Below are positions 50,562-58,900 of a stretch of 64,000 nt of DNA, piece by piece. Source of the stretch: DASYKS01 sp031404815. Lineage in GTDB: Bacteria; Acidobacteriota; Thermoanaerobaculia; Multivoradales; UBA5704. The stretch's first letter is position 1. Each line of letters begins with the position of its first letter. The stretch lies in contig JANNIH010000005.1 of assembly GCA_031404815.1 (NCBI GenBank), positions 1 to 64,000 on the forward strand. The letters run 5' to 3'. A model generated the notes under the pieces. That model worked only from the letters and a program-made list of their open reading frames with translations, ran no database searches and was not told the DNA's origin. The position numbers were made by a program, and so were the translations under genes.

Positions 50562-52130
50562 TTGAGCACGAATCTTTTGGTTTTCATCGCGGCCCTCGAC
50601 CTGGTCGCGGTTGCCATCGCCTTCTTCCTGCTGCGTTGGGGCAAGCGGGAAGCGGCGCGTTTACGCCTCGAAGCCGAGCAGCGCGCCAAGCAGATCCTCG
50701 AAGACGCCGAACGGACGGGCGAGACCAAAGTCCGCGAGGCCGAGCTGGCGGCCAAAGAAAAGCTGCTCCAAGCGCGCAGCGAGTTCGAGAACGCCTCGCG
50801 CAAGCGCCGGGGTGAGCTCGAGCAGGTGGAGCGTCGCCTCACCCAGAAGGAAGACAGCCTCGACAAGAAGACCGAGGAGCTGACCCAGCGCGACCGCGAG
50901 GTGGGCGGCCGAGAGCGTACGCTCGGCAGCCGCGAGCAGGCGGTCGTGGCCAACGAGGCCGAAGTGGCGCGGCTGCTCGCCGAGGAGCGCGAGAAGCTGG
51001 AGCACATCGCGGGGCTCACCGCCCAGCAGGCGCGCGAAGAGCTGGTCCGCTCGCTCGAACAGGACGCCCGCATGGAGGCCGCCAACATCGTCAAGCGTCT
51101 GGAGGACGAGGCGCGCGAGACGGCTCACAAGCAGGCGCAGCGGATCATCGGCATGGCGGTCCAGCGCGCCGCTTCCGACTACGTGTCGGAGGCGACGGTC
51201 TCGGTGGTGATGCTGCCGAACGACGAGATGAAGGGTCGGATCATCGGCCGTGAAGGGCGCAACATTCGTGCGCTAGAGACCGCGACCGGCATCGACCTGA
51301 TCGTCGACGACACCCCAGAGGCGGTGATCCTTTCGGGCTTCGACCCGTTCCGCCGGGAAGTGGCGCGCGTGGCGCTCGAACGGCTGATCGCCGACGGCCG
51401 GATCCACCCGGCGCGGATCGAAGAGGTGGTCGAGAAGGTGAAGGCCGAGTTCGAGCAGAAGATCTTCAACGAGGGGGAGGCGGCCCTCCTAGAGCTGGGC
51501 ATTCCGGATCTCCACCCTGAGCTGATCAAGCTGCTCGGCCGGCTGCGCTACCGCACCTCCTACGGCCAGAACGTCCTCCACCACAGCCGCGAGGTCGCGT
51601 TCCTCGCCGGCGCGATGGCCGCCGAGCTCAAGGTCAACGTACACGTCGCCCGGCGCGCCGGCATTCTGCACGACATCGGCAAGGCGATCGACCGCGAGAT
51701 GGAAGGGACCCACCTCCAGCTCGGCATCGAGCTGCTCCGGAAGTACGGCGAGACCGAAGAGGTGGTTCACGGCATGGCCTGCCACCACGGCGACTACGAC
51801 CCGCAGACCGTCGAGGCGGTCCTGGTGACGGCGGCCGACGCCCTCTCCGCCGCCCGCCCCGGCGCCCGGCGCGAGGTGCTCGAAACCTACGTCAAGCGGC
51901 TGGAGAAATTAGAGGAGATTGCCTCCGGCTTCAAAGGGGTGCAAAAGACGTTCGCGATCCAGGCCGGCCGCGAGGTGCGCATTATCGTCGACAGTGGCAA
52001 GCTGTCCGACGACCAGGCGCTCTGGCTGTCCAAGGACATCGCGCGGAAAGTCGAAGCCGAACTCACCTACCCCGGCCAGATCAAAATCACGGTCATCCGC
52101 GAGACCCGCTCGATCGAGTACGCGCGGTGA
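50562..52130 (+). CDS. rny: Ribonuclease Y
   Basis: A 522-aa protein. N-terminal TM helix (about 4-26), long coiled coil (30-190), KH domain (MKGRIIGREGRNIRALETATGIDLIVDDTPEAVILSGFDPFRREVAR) and HD phosphohydrolase (HSREVAFLAGAMAAELKVNVHVARRAGILHDIGKAIDREMEGTH, then CHHGD). It begins mRNA decay at the membrane. TTG start with GGGGAGG upstream. Its stop overlaps the next gene by 4 nt. Confidence 0.97.
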   Translation: MSTNLLVFIAALDLVAVAIAFFLLRWGKREAARLRLEAEQRAKQILEDAERTGETKVREAELAAKEKLLQARSEFENASRKRRGELEQVERRLTQKEDSLDKKTEELTQRDREVGGRERTLGSREQAVVANEAEVARLLAEEREKLEHIAGLTAQQAREELVRSLEQDARMEAANIVKRLEDEARETAHKQAQRIIGMAVQRAASDYVSEATVSVVMLPNDEMKGRIIGREGRNIRALETATGIDLIVDDTPEAVILSGFDPFRREVARVALERLIADGRIHPARIEEVVEKVKAEFEQKIFNEGEAALLELGIPDLHPELIKLLGRLRYRTSYGQNVLHHSREVAFLAGAMAAELKVNVHVARRAGILHDIGKAIDREMEGTHLQLGIELLRKYGETEEVVHGMACHHGDYDPQTVEAVLVTAADALSAARPGARREVLETYVKRLEKLEEIASGFKGVQKTFAIQAGREVRIIVDSGKLSDDQALWLSKDIARKVEAELTYPGQIKITVIRETRSIEYAR

Positions 52131-52918
52131 GGCTGCTGTTCGTCGGCGACGTGATCGGCAAGCCCGGCCGCCGGGCGGTCAAGACGCTCGTGCCCCGGTT
52201 GATCGACCAACACCGAATCGACTACACGGTGGTGAACGTCGAGAACTCCGCGGGCGGCTTCGGGGTCACGCCCGAGGTGCTCACCGAATTCGAAGACCTC
52301 GGCATCGACTGCTACACCACCGGCAATCACGTCTGGGACAAAAAAGAGGGGGTCGAGCTGCTCTCGCGCGAGCCGCGCCTCCTCCGCCCGGCGAACTACC
52401 CGGAAGGGAACCCCGGCAAGGGGCTCTATGTGGGCGAGACCGCGGGGGGCATACCGGTCGCGGTGATCAACCTCGAAGGCCGCGTCTTCATGAGCAACCT
52501 CGACTCTCCGTTCCACACTGCGGACCGGTTGATCGCGGCGCTCGACCCGAAGGTCAAAGTGATCCTGGTCGATTTCCACGCCGATGCGACGAGCGAGAAG
52601 CAGGCCCTCGCCTTCTACCTGGACGGCAAGGTGAGCGCGGTGCTCGGCACCCACACCCACGTCCCGACCGCCGACGAGCGCGTGCTCTCCGGCGGCACCG
52701 CGTTGCTGACCGACGTCGGCATGACCGGACCGTACGACTCAATCATCGGCATGAGGGTGGACAAGGTGCTGCGCCGATTCCTCCTCCAGACCTCCGTTCA
52801 CCTGGAGGTCGCCAAGCGCGACGTACGCCTGGCCGGGGCGGTGGTCGACATCGACGAGGCTACGGGGAAGGCGCGGGGCATCGAACGCCTGCTCATTCCC
52901 TGCGGCGACGACGGTTGA
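52127..52918 (+). CDS. ymdB: YmdB-like metallophosphoesterase (TIGR00282)
   Basis: A 263-aa protein. LLFVGDVIGKPGRRAV, VVNVENSAGGFG, CYTTGNHVWDKKEG, DFHADATSEKQALA and GTHTHVPTADERVL are the metal-site motifs of TIGR00282. In Bacillus YmdB is a 2',3'-cAMP phosphodiesterase that works with RNase Y; the rny-ymdB pairing is conserved and seen here with a GTGA overlap. Confidence 0.95.
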   Translation: MRLLFVGDVIGKPGRRAVKTLVPRLIDQHRIDYTVVNVENSAGGFGVTPEVLTEFEDLGIDCYTTGNHVWDKKEGVELLSREPRLLRPANYPEGNPGKGLYVGETAGGIPVAVINLEGRVFMSNLDSPFHTADRLIAALDPKVKVILVDFHADATSEKQALAFYLDGKVSAVLGTHTHVPTADERVLSGGTALLTDVGMTGPYDSIIGMRVDKVLRRFLLQTSVHLEVAKRDVRLAGAVVDIDEATGKARGIERLLIPCGDDG

Positions 52919-53002
52919 GTCGGCTGCATGCGAAAGCCGCCCGGATCGGCGGCATTCATCTTGCTTTCGTTGCTTGGAGTCCGAGGTGGGAATGTTTCCC
53001 CA

Positions 53003-54097
53003 ATGCGGACGCCAAACATGAGCAGCGACACTTCGTCAGCCCCCGTCAGCCAACTGGACGAGCTCCTCGGCTCGCTCGGTAAACACCTCTATCAAGAGGG
53101 GTTTGGCGCCGTCGCCCTGCTCGACGATCGGGCCATCCTGCGCGAGGCCAACAGCGCGTTCTGCCGCCTGCTGCGGTTCGATCGCCCCGAGCTGATCGGC
53201 CAGACCCTCTCCTCTTTCCTGCTCCCCAGCGCCAAAACGTTGGGCGACGCGGCACTTGCGGGATTGCAATCCCGACACGGTTTTGAAGGAGAGTTTCCCG
53301 TTCTTGCAGCCGACGGCAAGCTGGTCGAGATCGAATGGCGGTTCCGGCCGCAGGCCGCTCCTGGCCTCCACCTCGCTTTTGCCCGCGACGTTCGCGCAGA
53401 AAAGCAGCTCCAGCGGGTGCGGCGCGAGCTGGAGCAGGCGCGGCTGTTCGCGGTCGATGCGGTCGACTCCAAGGATCGTTTCTTCGCCGCGCTCTCCCAC
53501 GAGCTGCGCACGCCGCTTGCGCCGGTGATGCTCACGCTCGGGGCGATGCAGGGGGCGGCCGACCTCCCCGAGCGCTTCGCTCCGATGCTCGAACGGATTC
53601 GGCGCAACCTGGAGATCGAGGTCCAGTTGATCGACGACCTGCTCTCCAAAGGGACCAGCTCGGCGGTCGCTCAATCGATCGATTCCTCGAAGCAGAGCCC
53701 GGAGCGCACCCGTCCGACCGGGGCCACCCCCCATATCTTGTTGGTCGAAGACCACGAGGACACGGCGGAGGCGCTTGCAGTCCTCCTTGAGGATTCGGGG
53801 TTCCGGGTGACCCGGGCCTCGTCGGTCGCCGACGCGCTCGCCGCCGCGTTCCAGGCGCACACCGACCAGGACGAAGACTTCCACCTGGTGTTGAGCGACC
53901 TCGGCCTGCCCGACGGCGACGGCTGCGACCTGATGCGGGTCCTGTCGAAACGCCACGGCCTGAAGGGGATCGCGCTCTCCGGCTACGGCATGGACGAAGA
54001 CATCAAACGCTCCCTGGCCGCCGGTTTTGCCCGCCACCTGACCAAACCGGTCGACTTGAGGCGCCTGATCGACGTAATCCGAGAAGAACTGCGCTGA
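53003..54097 (+). CDS. PAS-HisKA-receiver protein lacking a kinase ATPase domain
   Basis: A 364-aa protein. A PAS domain (about 35-145, AVALLDDRAILREANSAFCRLLRFDRPELIG), a HisKA dimer with phospho-His (DRFFAALSHELRTPLAPVMLTLGAMQ) and a receiver (HILLVEDHEDTAEALAVLLEDSGFRVTRAS...LVLSDLGLPDGDG...LSGYG...TKPVD). The HATPase_c domain expected between HisKA and REC is absent: a 30-residue linker joins them. So it cannot phosphorylate itself alone and must be a phospho-relay partner or a deletion product. The start is uncertain (an in-frame ATG at 52928 or 53018 is possible). Confidence 0.82.
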   Translation: MRTPNMSSDTSSAPVSQLDELLGSLGKHLYQEGFGAVALLDDRAILREANSAFCRLLRFDRPELIGQTLSSFLLPSAKTLGDAALAGLQSRHGFEGEFPVLAADGKLVEIEWRFRPQAAPGLHLAFARDVRAEKQLQRVRRELEQARLFAVDAVDSKDRFFAALSHELRTPLAPVMLTLGAMQGAADLPERFAPMLERIRRNLEIEVQLIDDLLSKGTSSAVAQSIDSSKQSPERTRPTGATPHILLVEDHEDTAEALAVLLEDSGFRVTRASSVADALAAAFQAHTDQDEDFHLVLSDLGLPDGDGCDLMRVLSKRHGLKGIALSGYGMDEDIKRSLAAGFARHLTKPVDLRRLIDVIREELR

Positions 54098-54131
54098 CCG
54101 CCCGGTCGCACTCCTCGGGGCAGGCCTGATC

Positions 54132-55469
54132 CTATCGGCCCACCACCAGAGCCCAGACCATTCCCACGACCGTCGTCGCCAGAAGAACCTTCTCCATTCC
54201 CAGCTTCAAACGCAAAAGGGCGAACGACGCCGCGGCCGCGAGGACCAGCGCAGCGAGGTCGAGGCTCGCCCAAACGGGTACCAGAAGGCGCACCGCTCCG
54301 AAACGAAGGGTGTTTAGCATTCCGAACAGCGTATGGAGCGCGAACCAGAGCGCGAGGTTGGCGATTACGCCGACCACGGCGGCGGTGATCGCGGCGAGCG
54401 CTCCGCTCAAGGCGCGTTGGCGGCGGAGGATCTCGACGTAGGGGGCGCCCAAGAAGATCCAGAGGAAGCAGGGGACGAACGTGACCCAAACTGTGATCAG
54501 GGCGCCGAGCAGGCCGGCGGAGAGAGGGGCGAGCCCCCCCGGGTGCCGATAGGCGCCGAGGAAGCCGACGAACTGGAGCACCATGATCAACGGCCCGGGC
54601 GTCGTCTCTGCCATGCCGAGACCGTCGAGCATCTCGCCCGGACGGAGCCAACCGAACGTCTCGACCGCCTGCTGGCCGACGTAGGCGAGCACGGCATAGG
54701 CGCCGCCGAACGTGACCACCGCGGCGCGGCTGAAAAAAAGACCCATCTGGACCAAGACGTGGTCGCGACCGAAATGGAGCGCGAGCAGCCCGAGCGGCAC
54801 GAACCAGAGAGCGAGACCGATCGCGACGACACGGAGCGCGCGACGCCAGCCGCGGCGAGAGGTGGGCTCCCCGGCCAACCTTTCCGTCGCTCCGGAATCC
54901 GGAGCGCCGGGTTCCGATCGCTCGCGCGGCGCGAATCGCACGGCGAGGGCGCCGACCGCCGCCGCACCGAGCACGATTGCGGGAAACGGGACCGCGAAGA
55001 AGAAAATGGCAAGAAACGACGTCACCGCTAGCGCCACCCGATACGGGTCGCCGAGCGCACGCCGGCCAATCCGGATGAGCGCTTCGAGCACGATCGCGAT
55101 CACCGCGGCTTTTAGCCCCCAGAGCAGCGCCGCAACGACCGCCGTGCCATGAAATCCAACGTAAAGCAGCGAAAGGCCGAGAATCGCAAAAAAGCCGGGC
55201 AGCACGAACAGGATGCCCGCCGCGAGCCCGCCGCGCGTGCCGTGGAGCAGCCAGCCGATGTAGATGGCGAGCTGCTGCGCCTCGGGACCCGGCAGCAGCA
55301 TGCAGTAGTTGAGGGCGTGGAGGAAACGCGGCTCGTCGATCCAGCGCTTCTCGTCCACCAGAATGCGGTGCATGACCGAGATCTGCCCGGCCGGCCCGCC
55401 GAAACTCTGGAGCGCAATCCGCACCCACACCCGAAGGGCCTCGCGAAACGGCACCGGCTGAGTCACCAC
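54132..55469 (-). CDS. chrA: Chromate efflux transporter ChrA (CHR family, bidomain)
   Basis: A 445-aa protein with two homologous halves of TM helices: ALQSFGGPAGQISVMHRILVDEKRWIDEPRFLHALNYCMLLPGPEAQQLAIYIGW and SRAAVVTFGGAYAVLAYVGQQAV...GLGMAETTPGPLIMVLQFVGFLGAY. These are the repeated FGGP / PGP motifs of CHR transporters, which export chromate using the proton gradient. A GTG start near 55469 or 55466 is used. No ChrB regulator is present. Confidence 0.93.
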   Translation of the reverse strand: MVTQPVPFREALRVWVRIALQSFGGPAGQISVMHRILVDEKRWIDEPRFLHALNYCMLLPGPEAQQLAIYIGWLLHGTRGGLAAGILFVLPGFFAILGLSLLYVGFHGTAVVAALLWGLKAAVIAIVLEALIRIGRRALGDPYRVALAVTSFLAIFFFAVPFPAIVLGAAAVGALAVRFAPRERSEPGAPDSGATERLAGEPTSRRGWRRALRVVAIGLALWFVPLGLLALHFGRDHVLVQMGLFFSRAAVVTFGGAYAVLAYVGQQAVETFGWLRPGEMLDGLGMAETTPGPLIMVLQFVGFLGAYRHPGGLAPLSAGLLGALITVWVTFVPCFLWIFLGAPYVEILRRQRALSGALAAITAAVVGVIANLALWFALHTLFGMLNTLRFGAVRLLVPVWASLDLAALVLAAAASFALLRLKLGMEKVLLATTVVGMVWALVVGR

Positions 55470-55585
55470 CCGCCGACTGTAGCAGACGGAAATCGACCTC
55501 CGGGTTCTGCTAGGGCGAGGCGCAGCGCCGCGTACTCTTGTGCAGCGCTCCTGCCAATTGTAAATAGGTTTCGACGAGCTCGGCC

Positions 55586-55954
55586 TCAGGGCCGGTAGAC
55601 CGCCGAGCAGTCGGGGCCTTCCCAGAGCTCGACTTCCGCGAGGGGCGCACCCGGCAACCGTTCCGCGAGCCGATCGAAAAACCAGGCGGCCAGGTGTTCG
55701 GTGGTCGGGCTGATCCGGTCGAACGGCGGCACGCTGTTGATGTCCTTGTGGTCGAGCTGGGCGCAGAGAGCGCCGAGCGCGGCTTTCACCTCGACGAAAT
55801 CCCAGGCCATGCCGTCGGCGTCCAGCCGGTCGGCCAAAAGGATCGCTTCGACCTGCCAAGAATGGCCATGCACGGTCTCCTCGGCACCGCGGTACGAGGT
55901 CAGGTGGTGGGCGGCTTCGAAGCGGGCGCGGACGCGCAGGCGGTAGCTCGGCAT
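55586..55954 (-). CDS. queD: 6-carboxytetrahydropterin synthase (QueD/PTPS)
   Basis: A 122-aa protein: RARFEAAHHLTSYRGAEETVHGHSWQVEAILLA (zinc His in FEAAHHL and HGHSW), WDFVEVKAALGALCAQLDHKDIN, PTTEHLAAWFFDRL and VELWEGPDCSAVYRP (catalytic Glu). It makes 6-carboxy-5,6,7,8-tetrahydropterin for queuosine or related deazapurines. ATG 55954 gives family length; ATGs at 55963 and 55966 are close alternatives. Cys of the QueD triad is expected near LCAQ. Confidence 0.9.
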   Translation of the reverse strand: MPSYRLRVRARFEAAHHLTSYRGAEETVHGHSWQVEAILLADRLDADGMAWDFVEVKAALGALCAQLDHKDINSVPPFDRISPTTEHLAAWFFDRLAERLPGAPLAEVELWEGPDCSAVYRP

Positions 55955-56098
55955 GCGGCTCATCATAGCTCTGGCCCCGCCCTTCGACTTCGCTTCAGCC
56001 CCGGGTTTGCCCTTCGCACCCGGGTAGTGGAGAATCAGCCGATCCGGTGGATCGAGCCCTACCTTGCGAGATCTCCGGTTTTGCCTGGGAGGACTTAC

Positions 56099-57661
56099 GT
56101 GCGTCGAGTCGGAATCTTCGGTTGGGGAATCGTCGCCCCCCGATCGCCCAACATCGCCCGCTTCGCGGCCAACCTCGAATCTGCCGAGAGCTGGCTCGCG
56201 CCGTTCAACGGTTTCGGCCCGGACACGTTCCTGGTCGGCACGCCGGAGTTCTCGTTCGAGGAGTACCGCCCGTGGATCGTCGAGCGCTTCCCGCCGAGCC
56301 GCTTCCACACCCTGGAAACGAAGATGGATATGCCGACGCAGTTCGCGATCGGCGGCTTCATCCAGGCGCTGGAGCAAAACCCCGGTCTCGAACAGGAACT
56401 CTCCCGGCTCGGCACCCGGACGCGGGTCTACGTCGGCACCGGGCTCGGCAACCTCGCGACGATCTCCGACGCGACGCTCGCTCTGCGCCGCGGCCAACGG
56501 CGCTGGGATCGTTTCTGGGCCGAGCGCAACCCGGAGTTCGCCGCCGGCTCCGGAAAGCCTGGGGCCACCGATGCCGACCCCGCGCGCCCGCCTCATCCGG
56601 ATACGGTGCCGATCGACGACCGGGACGAGGCCCAAGGCGCCTGGTGGCACTACTGGGCGACGCGCAACCCCGAGCTGGCCGAATACCTGGCGGAGCTGGC
56701 CGAGATCGAAGGGCACGGCGTTCACGGCGACGTCGAGAAGGCCAAGATGTCGGTGATGAAAGAGAAGCAGCGCCACCATGCGAAGCTCCACGAGAAGTGG
56801 CTGTGCCCCGATCCACCCTGGCGCTCGGTGTCGGCCAACCTGCTCTGGAACATCCAGAACACCCCGTCATCGCAGATTTCGATCCTGGGCAAGATCACCG
56901 GCCTCGCGTTCGCGCCGGTCGCCGCCTGCGCGACCTTCGGCGTCACGCTCAAGCTCGGGATGGACGCGATCCAGAGCGGCGACGCCGATGCGGTCGTGAT
57001 CGGTGCGACCGACCCGCCGCCGCTGCCGATCACGGTCGCCGCGTTTTACGCCGCGCGGGTCATTTCGGCCGACGCGGCGGTGTCGAAACCGCTCACTACT
57101 CTGCGTGGTACGCACGTCGCGGGGGGTGCCGCGATCTGGATTCTCGGCGACTACGACCATATGGTCGCGCGCGGTTTCAAACCGCTCGGAATGGAACCGG
57201 TCGCGGTCGGCACCTCGTCCGACGCCGACCACATCATCACCCCCTCGATCGAAGGACCCTCCACCGCGATCCGCGAGGCGCTCGCCGTTTCCGGGATCGA
57301 TCCGGCGACCATCGGCTCGTGGGACCTCCACGCTACGGCGACGCCCGGCGACTGGAAGGAGATGGCCACCCTCCGCGGCCTGGTCCCCGAGCAGGTCCTG
57401 GTCACCGCGCGGAAGGGCACGTTCGGCCACGGCATGTCGGCCGGCGGGGGCTGGGAACTGACCGCCCAATACCTCGGCTACAACCGCGGGCGCCTCTACC
57501 CGACGCCGCTTTCCCGCACGGAACTGAACGAAGAGATCGGCCGCATCCATCCGCTCTACGTCTTCGACGATCCTTGCACCGCTCCCAGAGGGCCGGTGGG
57601 CAAGCTCTCGATGGGCATCGGCGGCATCAACGCCTGCGTGATCTCGAAGCCCTGGGAGTAG
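56099..57661 (+). CDS. Beta-ketoacyl synthase (divergent)
   Basis: A 520-aa protein from GTG 56099 (GGGAGG 8 nt upstream). Thiolase-like fold: RRVGIFGWGIVAPRSPNI at the start, nucleophile Cys in PVAACATFGVTLKLGMDAI, His in WDLHATATPGDWKEM, and Lys/His in ARKGTFGHGMSAGGGWEL. All catalytic positions of KAS enzymes are kept, but the middle (residues 120-250) has a long insertion compared with FabF (about 410 aa). It is not beside other fatty-acid genes, so a special polyketide, aryl-polyene or lipid role is possible. Confidence 0.88.
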   Translation: MRRVGIFGWGIVAPRSPNIARFAANLESAESWLAPFNGFGPDTFLVGTPEFSFEEYRPWIVERFPPSRFHTLETKMDMPTQFAIGGFIQALEQNPGLEQELSRLGTRTRVYVGTGLGNLATISDATLALRRGQRRWDRFWAERNPEFAAGSGKPGATDADPARPPHPDTVPIDDRDEAQGAWWHYWATRNPELAEYLAELAEIEGHGVHGDVEKAKMSVMKEKQRHHAKLHEKWLCPDPPWRSVSANLLWNIQNTPSSQISILGKITGLAFAPVAACATFGVTLKLGMDAIQSGDADAVVIGATDPPPLPITVAAFYAARVISADAAVSKPLTTLRGTHVAGGAAIWILGDYDHMVARGFKPLGMEPVAVGTSSDADHIITPSIEGPSTAIREALAVSGIDPATIGSWDLHATATPGDWKEMATLRGLVPEQVLVTARKGTFGHGMSAGGGWELTAQYLGYNRGRLYPTPLSRTELNEEIGRIHPLYVFDDPCTAPRGPVGKLSMGIGGINACVISKPWE

Positions 57662-57748
57662 ATTCTAGTGTAGTGCGTCAAGCGGATGCGACATTATCGT
57701 TAGCGCTGGGCCCCCTCGCCCCGATCCGAATTCCATGTGCCGGTCCGG

Positions 57749-58063
57749 GAAGTCAGTTTTCCCGTCGGGAAAATCGATTTTCTCTCCGGAAAAATCAACC
57801 TTCCGGTTGGGAAATTCGACTTTCCGGGCCGCGAATTCGATTTTCTCTTCCGCGAAGTCGACTTCCTGATCCGGGAAGTCAGTTTTCTCGCCGAGAAAAC
57901 TGACTTTCTCGGCCGCGAAATCGATTTGCTCCTCCGGAAAGTCGACTTCCTGACCCGGAAAGTTGACTTCCTGGCCCGGAAAGTTGACTTCCTGGCCCGG
58001 AAAGTCGACTTCCTGATCCGCGAAGTTGACTTTTTCTCCCGGAAAACCGATCTCCGCGAGGGT
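57749..58063. repeat. Array of about 15 tandem 21-bp palindromic repeats
   Basis: Starting at 57749 there are 14 full 21-bp units (unit 14 is 58022-58042) plus a partial one. The consensus is roughly (G/A)AAGT(C/T)GACTT(C/T)CTG-x-CC-GG; most units hold the palindrome GAAGTCGACTTC or a near variant. Units differ by 3-8 bases, so the array is old. It is open in several frames on both strands because 21 is divisible by 3. It is not a CRISPR: units are contiguous, without spacers. It might be a protein-binding array (iteron-like) or an intergenic repeat family. Confidence 0.85.
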
Positions 58064-58320
58064 TTGGAGCCAGCGTCCTAACGGCCGATCTGTTGCTCGA
58101 AGAAGTCCAGGCAATCGGCGCCTCACCGAATCCGCCGAGTCTCCAACCTGTGGCTTTTGCCATTCTGCGATGCCACCAGTGGGTGGCGTTGCTCGGAGTC
58201 TCCTGAGTCGCCTTGCGACTGACCGCTCGGATTACTTCCCCCTACGGATGAGAGCCGTTTACGGTTCAGCAAATTGGGCGCACCACACTAGGGATCGAGG
58301 TCCGGCGGATTCGGTCCCGG
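58064..58320. other. Intergenic region, no feature recognised
   Basis: About 257 nt between the 21-bp array and the phosphoesterase gene. No plausible coding frame, tRNA or clear hairpin was found. The sequence near the array (GGTTTGGAGCCAGCGTCCTAACGGCC) is continuous with it in the minus-strand frame that reads RPLGRWLQTLAEIG, which I consider uncertain as a protein start. Confidence 0.4.
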
Positions 58321-58779
58321 CTATTCGACGGAGAGAATCTCCGGCACGATCCGTCCATCGTCGAGGGTGAGGATGGCGAGCGTGAGCGGCAGGCGAAACC
58401 GCCGCGCACCGCAGGCGCCGGGGTTGATCCAGAGCGCCTCGCCCCGCCATTCGAGCTCCGGCCGGTGGGAATGACCGAAGCCGATCACCCGCATCAAACG
58501 GTGCCAGCGGGGCGGAATGTCTTCCCGCCGATGGACCAGGCCGATCGCCATCCCATCGATTTCGATCGTCGCCGTATCGGGCAGCGCAGCGAGCTCGCCG
58601 CCATCCGTATTACCGCGCACCACCCCGACCGAAACCCCCGGAGTGATCGCCCCGAGCCGCGCCAAAATCTCCGGCGAACCGACATCCCCGGCATGAAGAA
58701 TCCGGTCGCAGCCGGCGAGCAGCTCGAGCACACGGGGTCGGAGCAGGCCGTGGGTATCGGAGAGGAGGCCGACGCGCAT
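58321..58779 (-). CDS. YfcE-like calcineurin-type phosphoesterase
   Basis: A 152-aa protein: RVGLLSDTHGLLRPRVLELLAGCDRILHAGDVGSPEIL, VRGNTDGG, LVHRRE and GHSHRPELEW...INPGACGARRF. These are the D-x-H, G-D, G-N-x-D and G-H-x-H motifs of the MJ0936/YfcE family of metal-dependent phosphodiesterases of about 155-185 aa. The physiological substrate is unknown. Confidence 0.9.
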   Translation of the reverse strand: MRVGLLSDTHGLLRPRVLELLAGCDRILHAGDVGSPEILARLGAITPGVSVGVVRGNTDGGELAALPDTATIEIDGMAIGLVHRREDIPPRWHRLMRVIGFGHSHRPELEWRGEALWINPGACGARRFRLPLTLAILTLDDGRIVPEILSVE

Positions 58780-58900
58780 AGAAGGTGATTGTAGCGCCCG
58801 GCGGCAGACGGCGCGGGTACCACAAGGAGGACAAGGGGGGGCCAGGGCACCGTTCGGATCGTTTCGCCCTCCCCAAGCAGCGTGCTAACCTCCCTTCACG

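Noticed and set aside
57749..58063. CRISPR array
   Set aside because: The units are adjacent without spacers, vary in sequence and no cas gene is near.
57665..58126. 153-aa minus-strand and 114-aa plus-strand proteins made of heptapeptide repeats
   Set aside because: Every frame of a 21-bp array stays open, so these frames are a by-product of the repeat; no ribosome site or non-repeat domain supports a protein.
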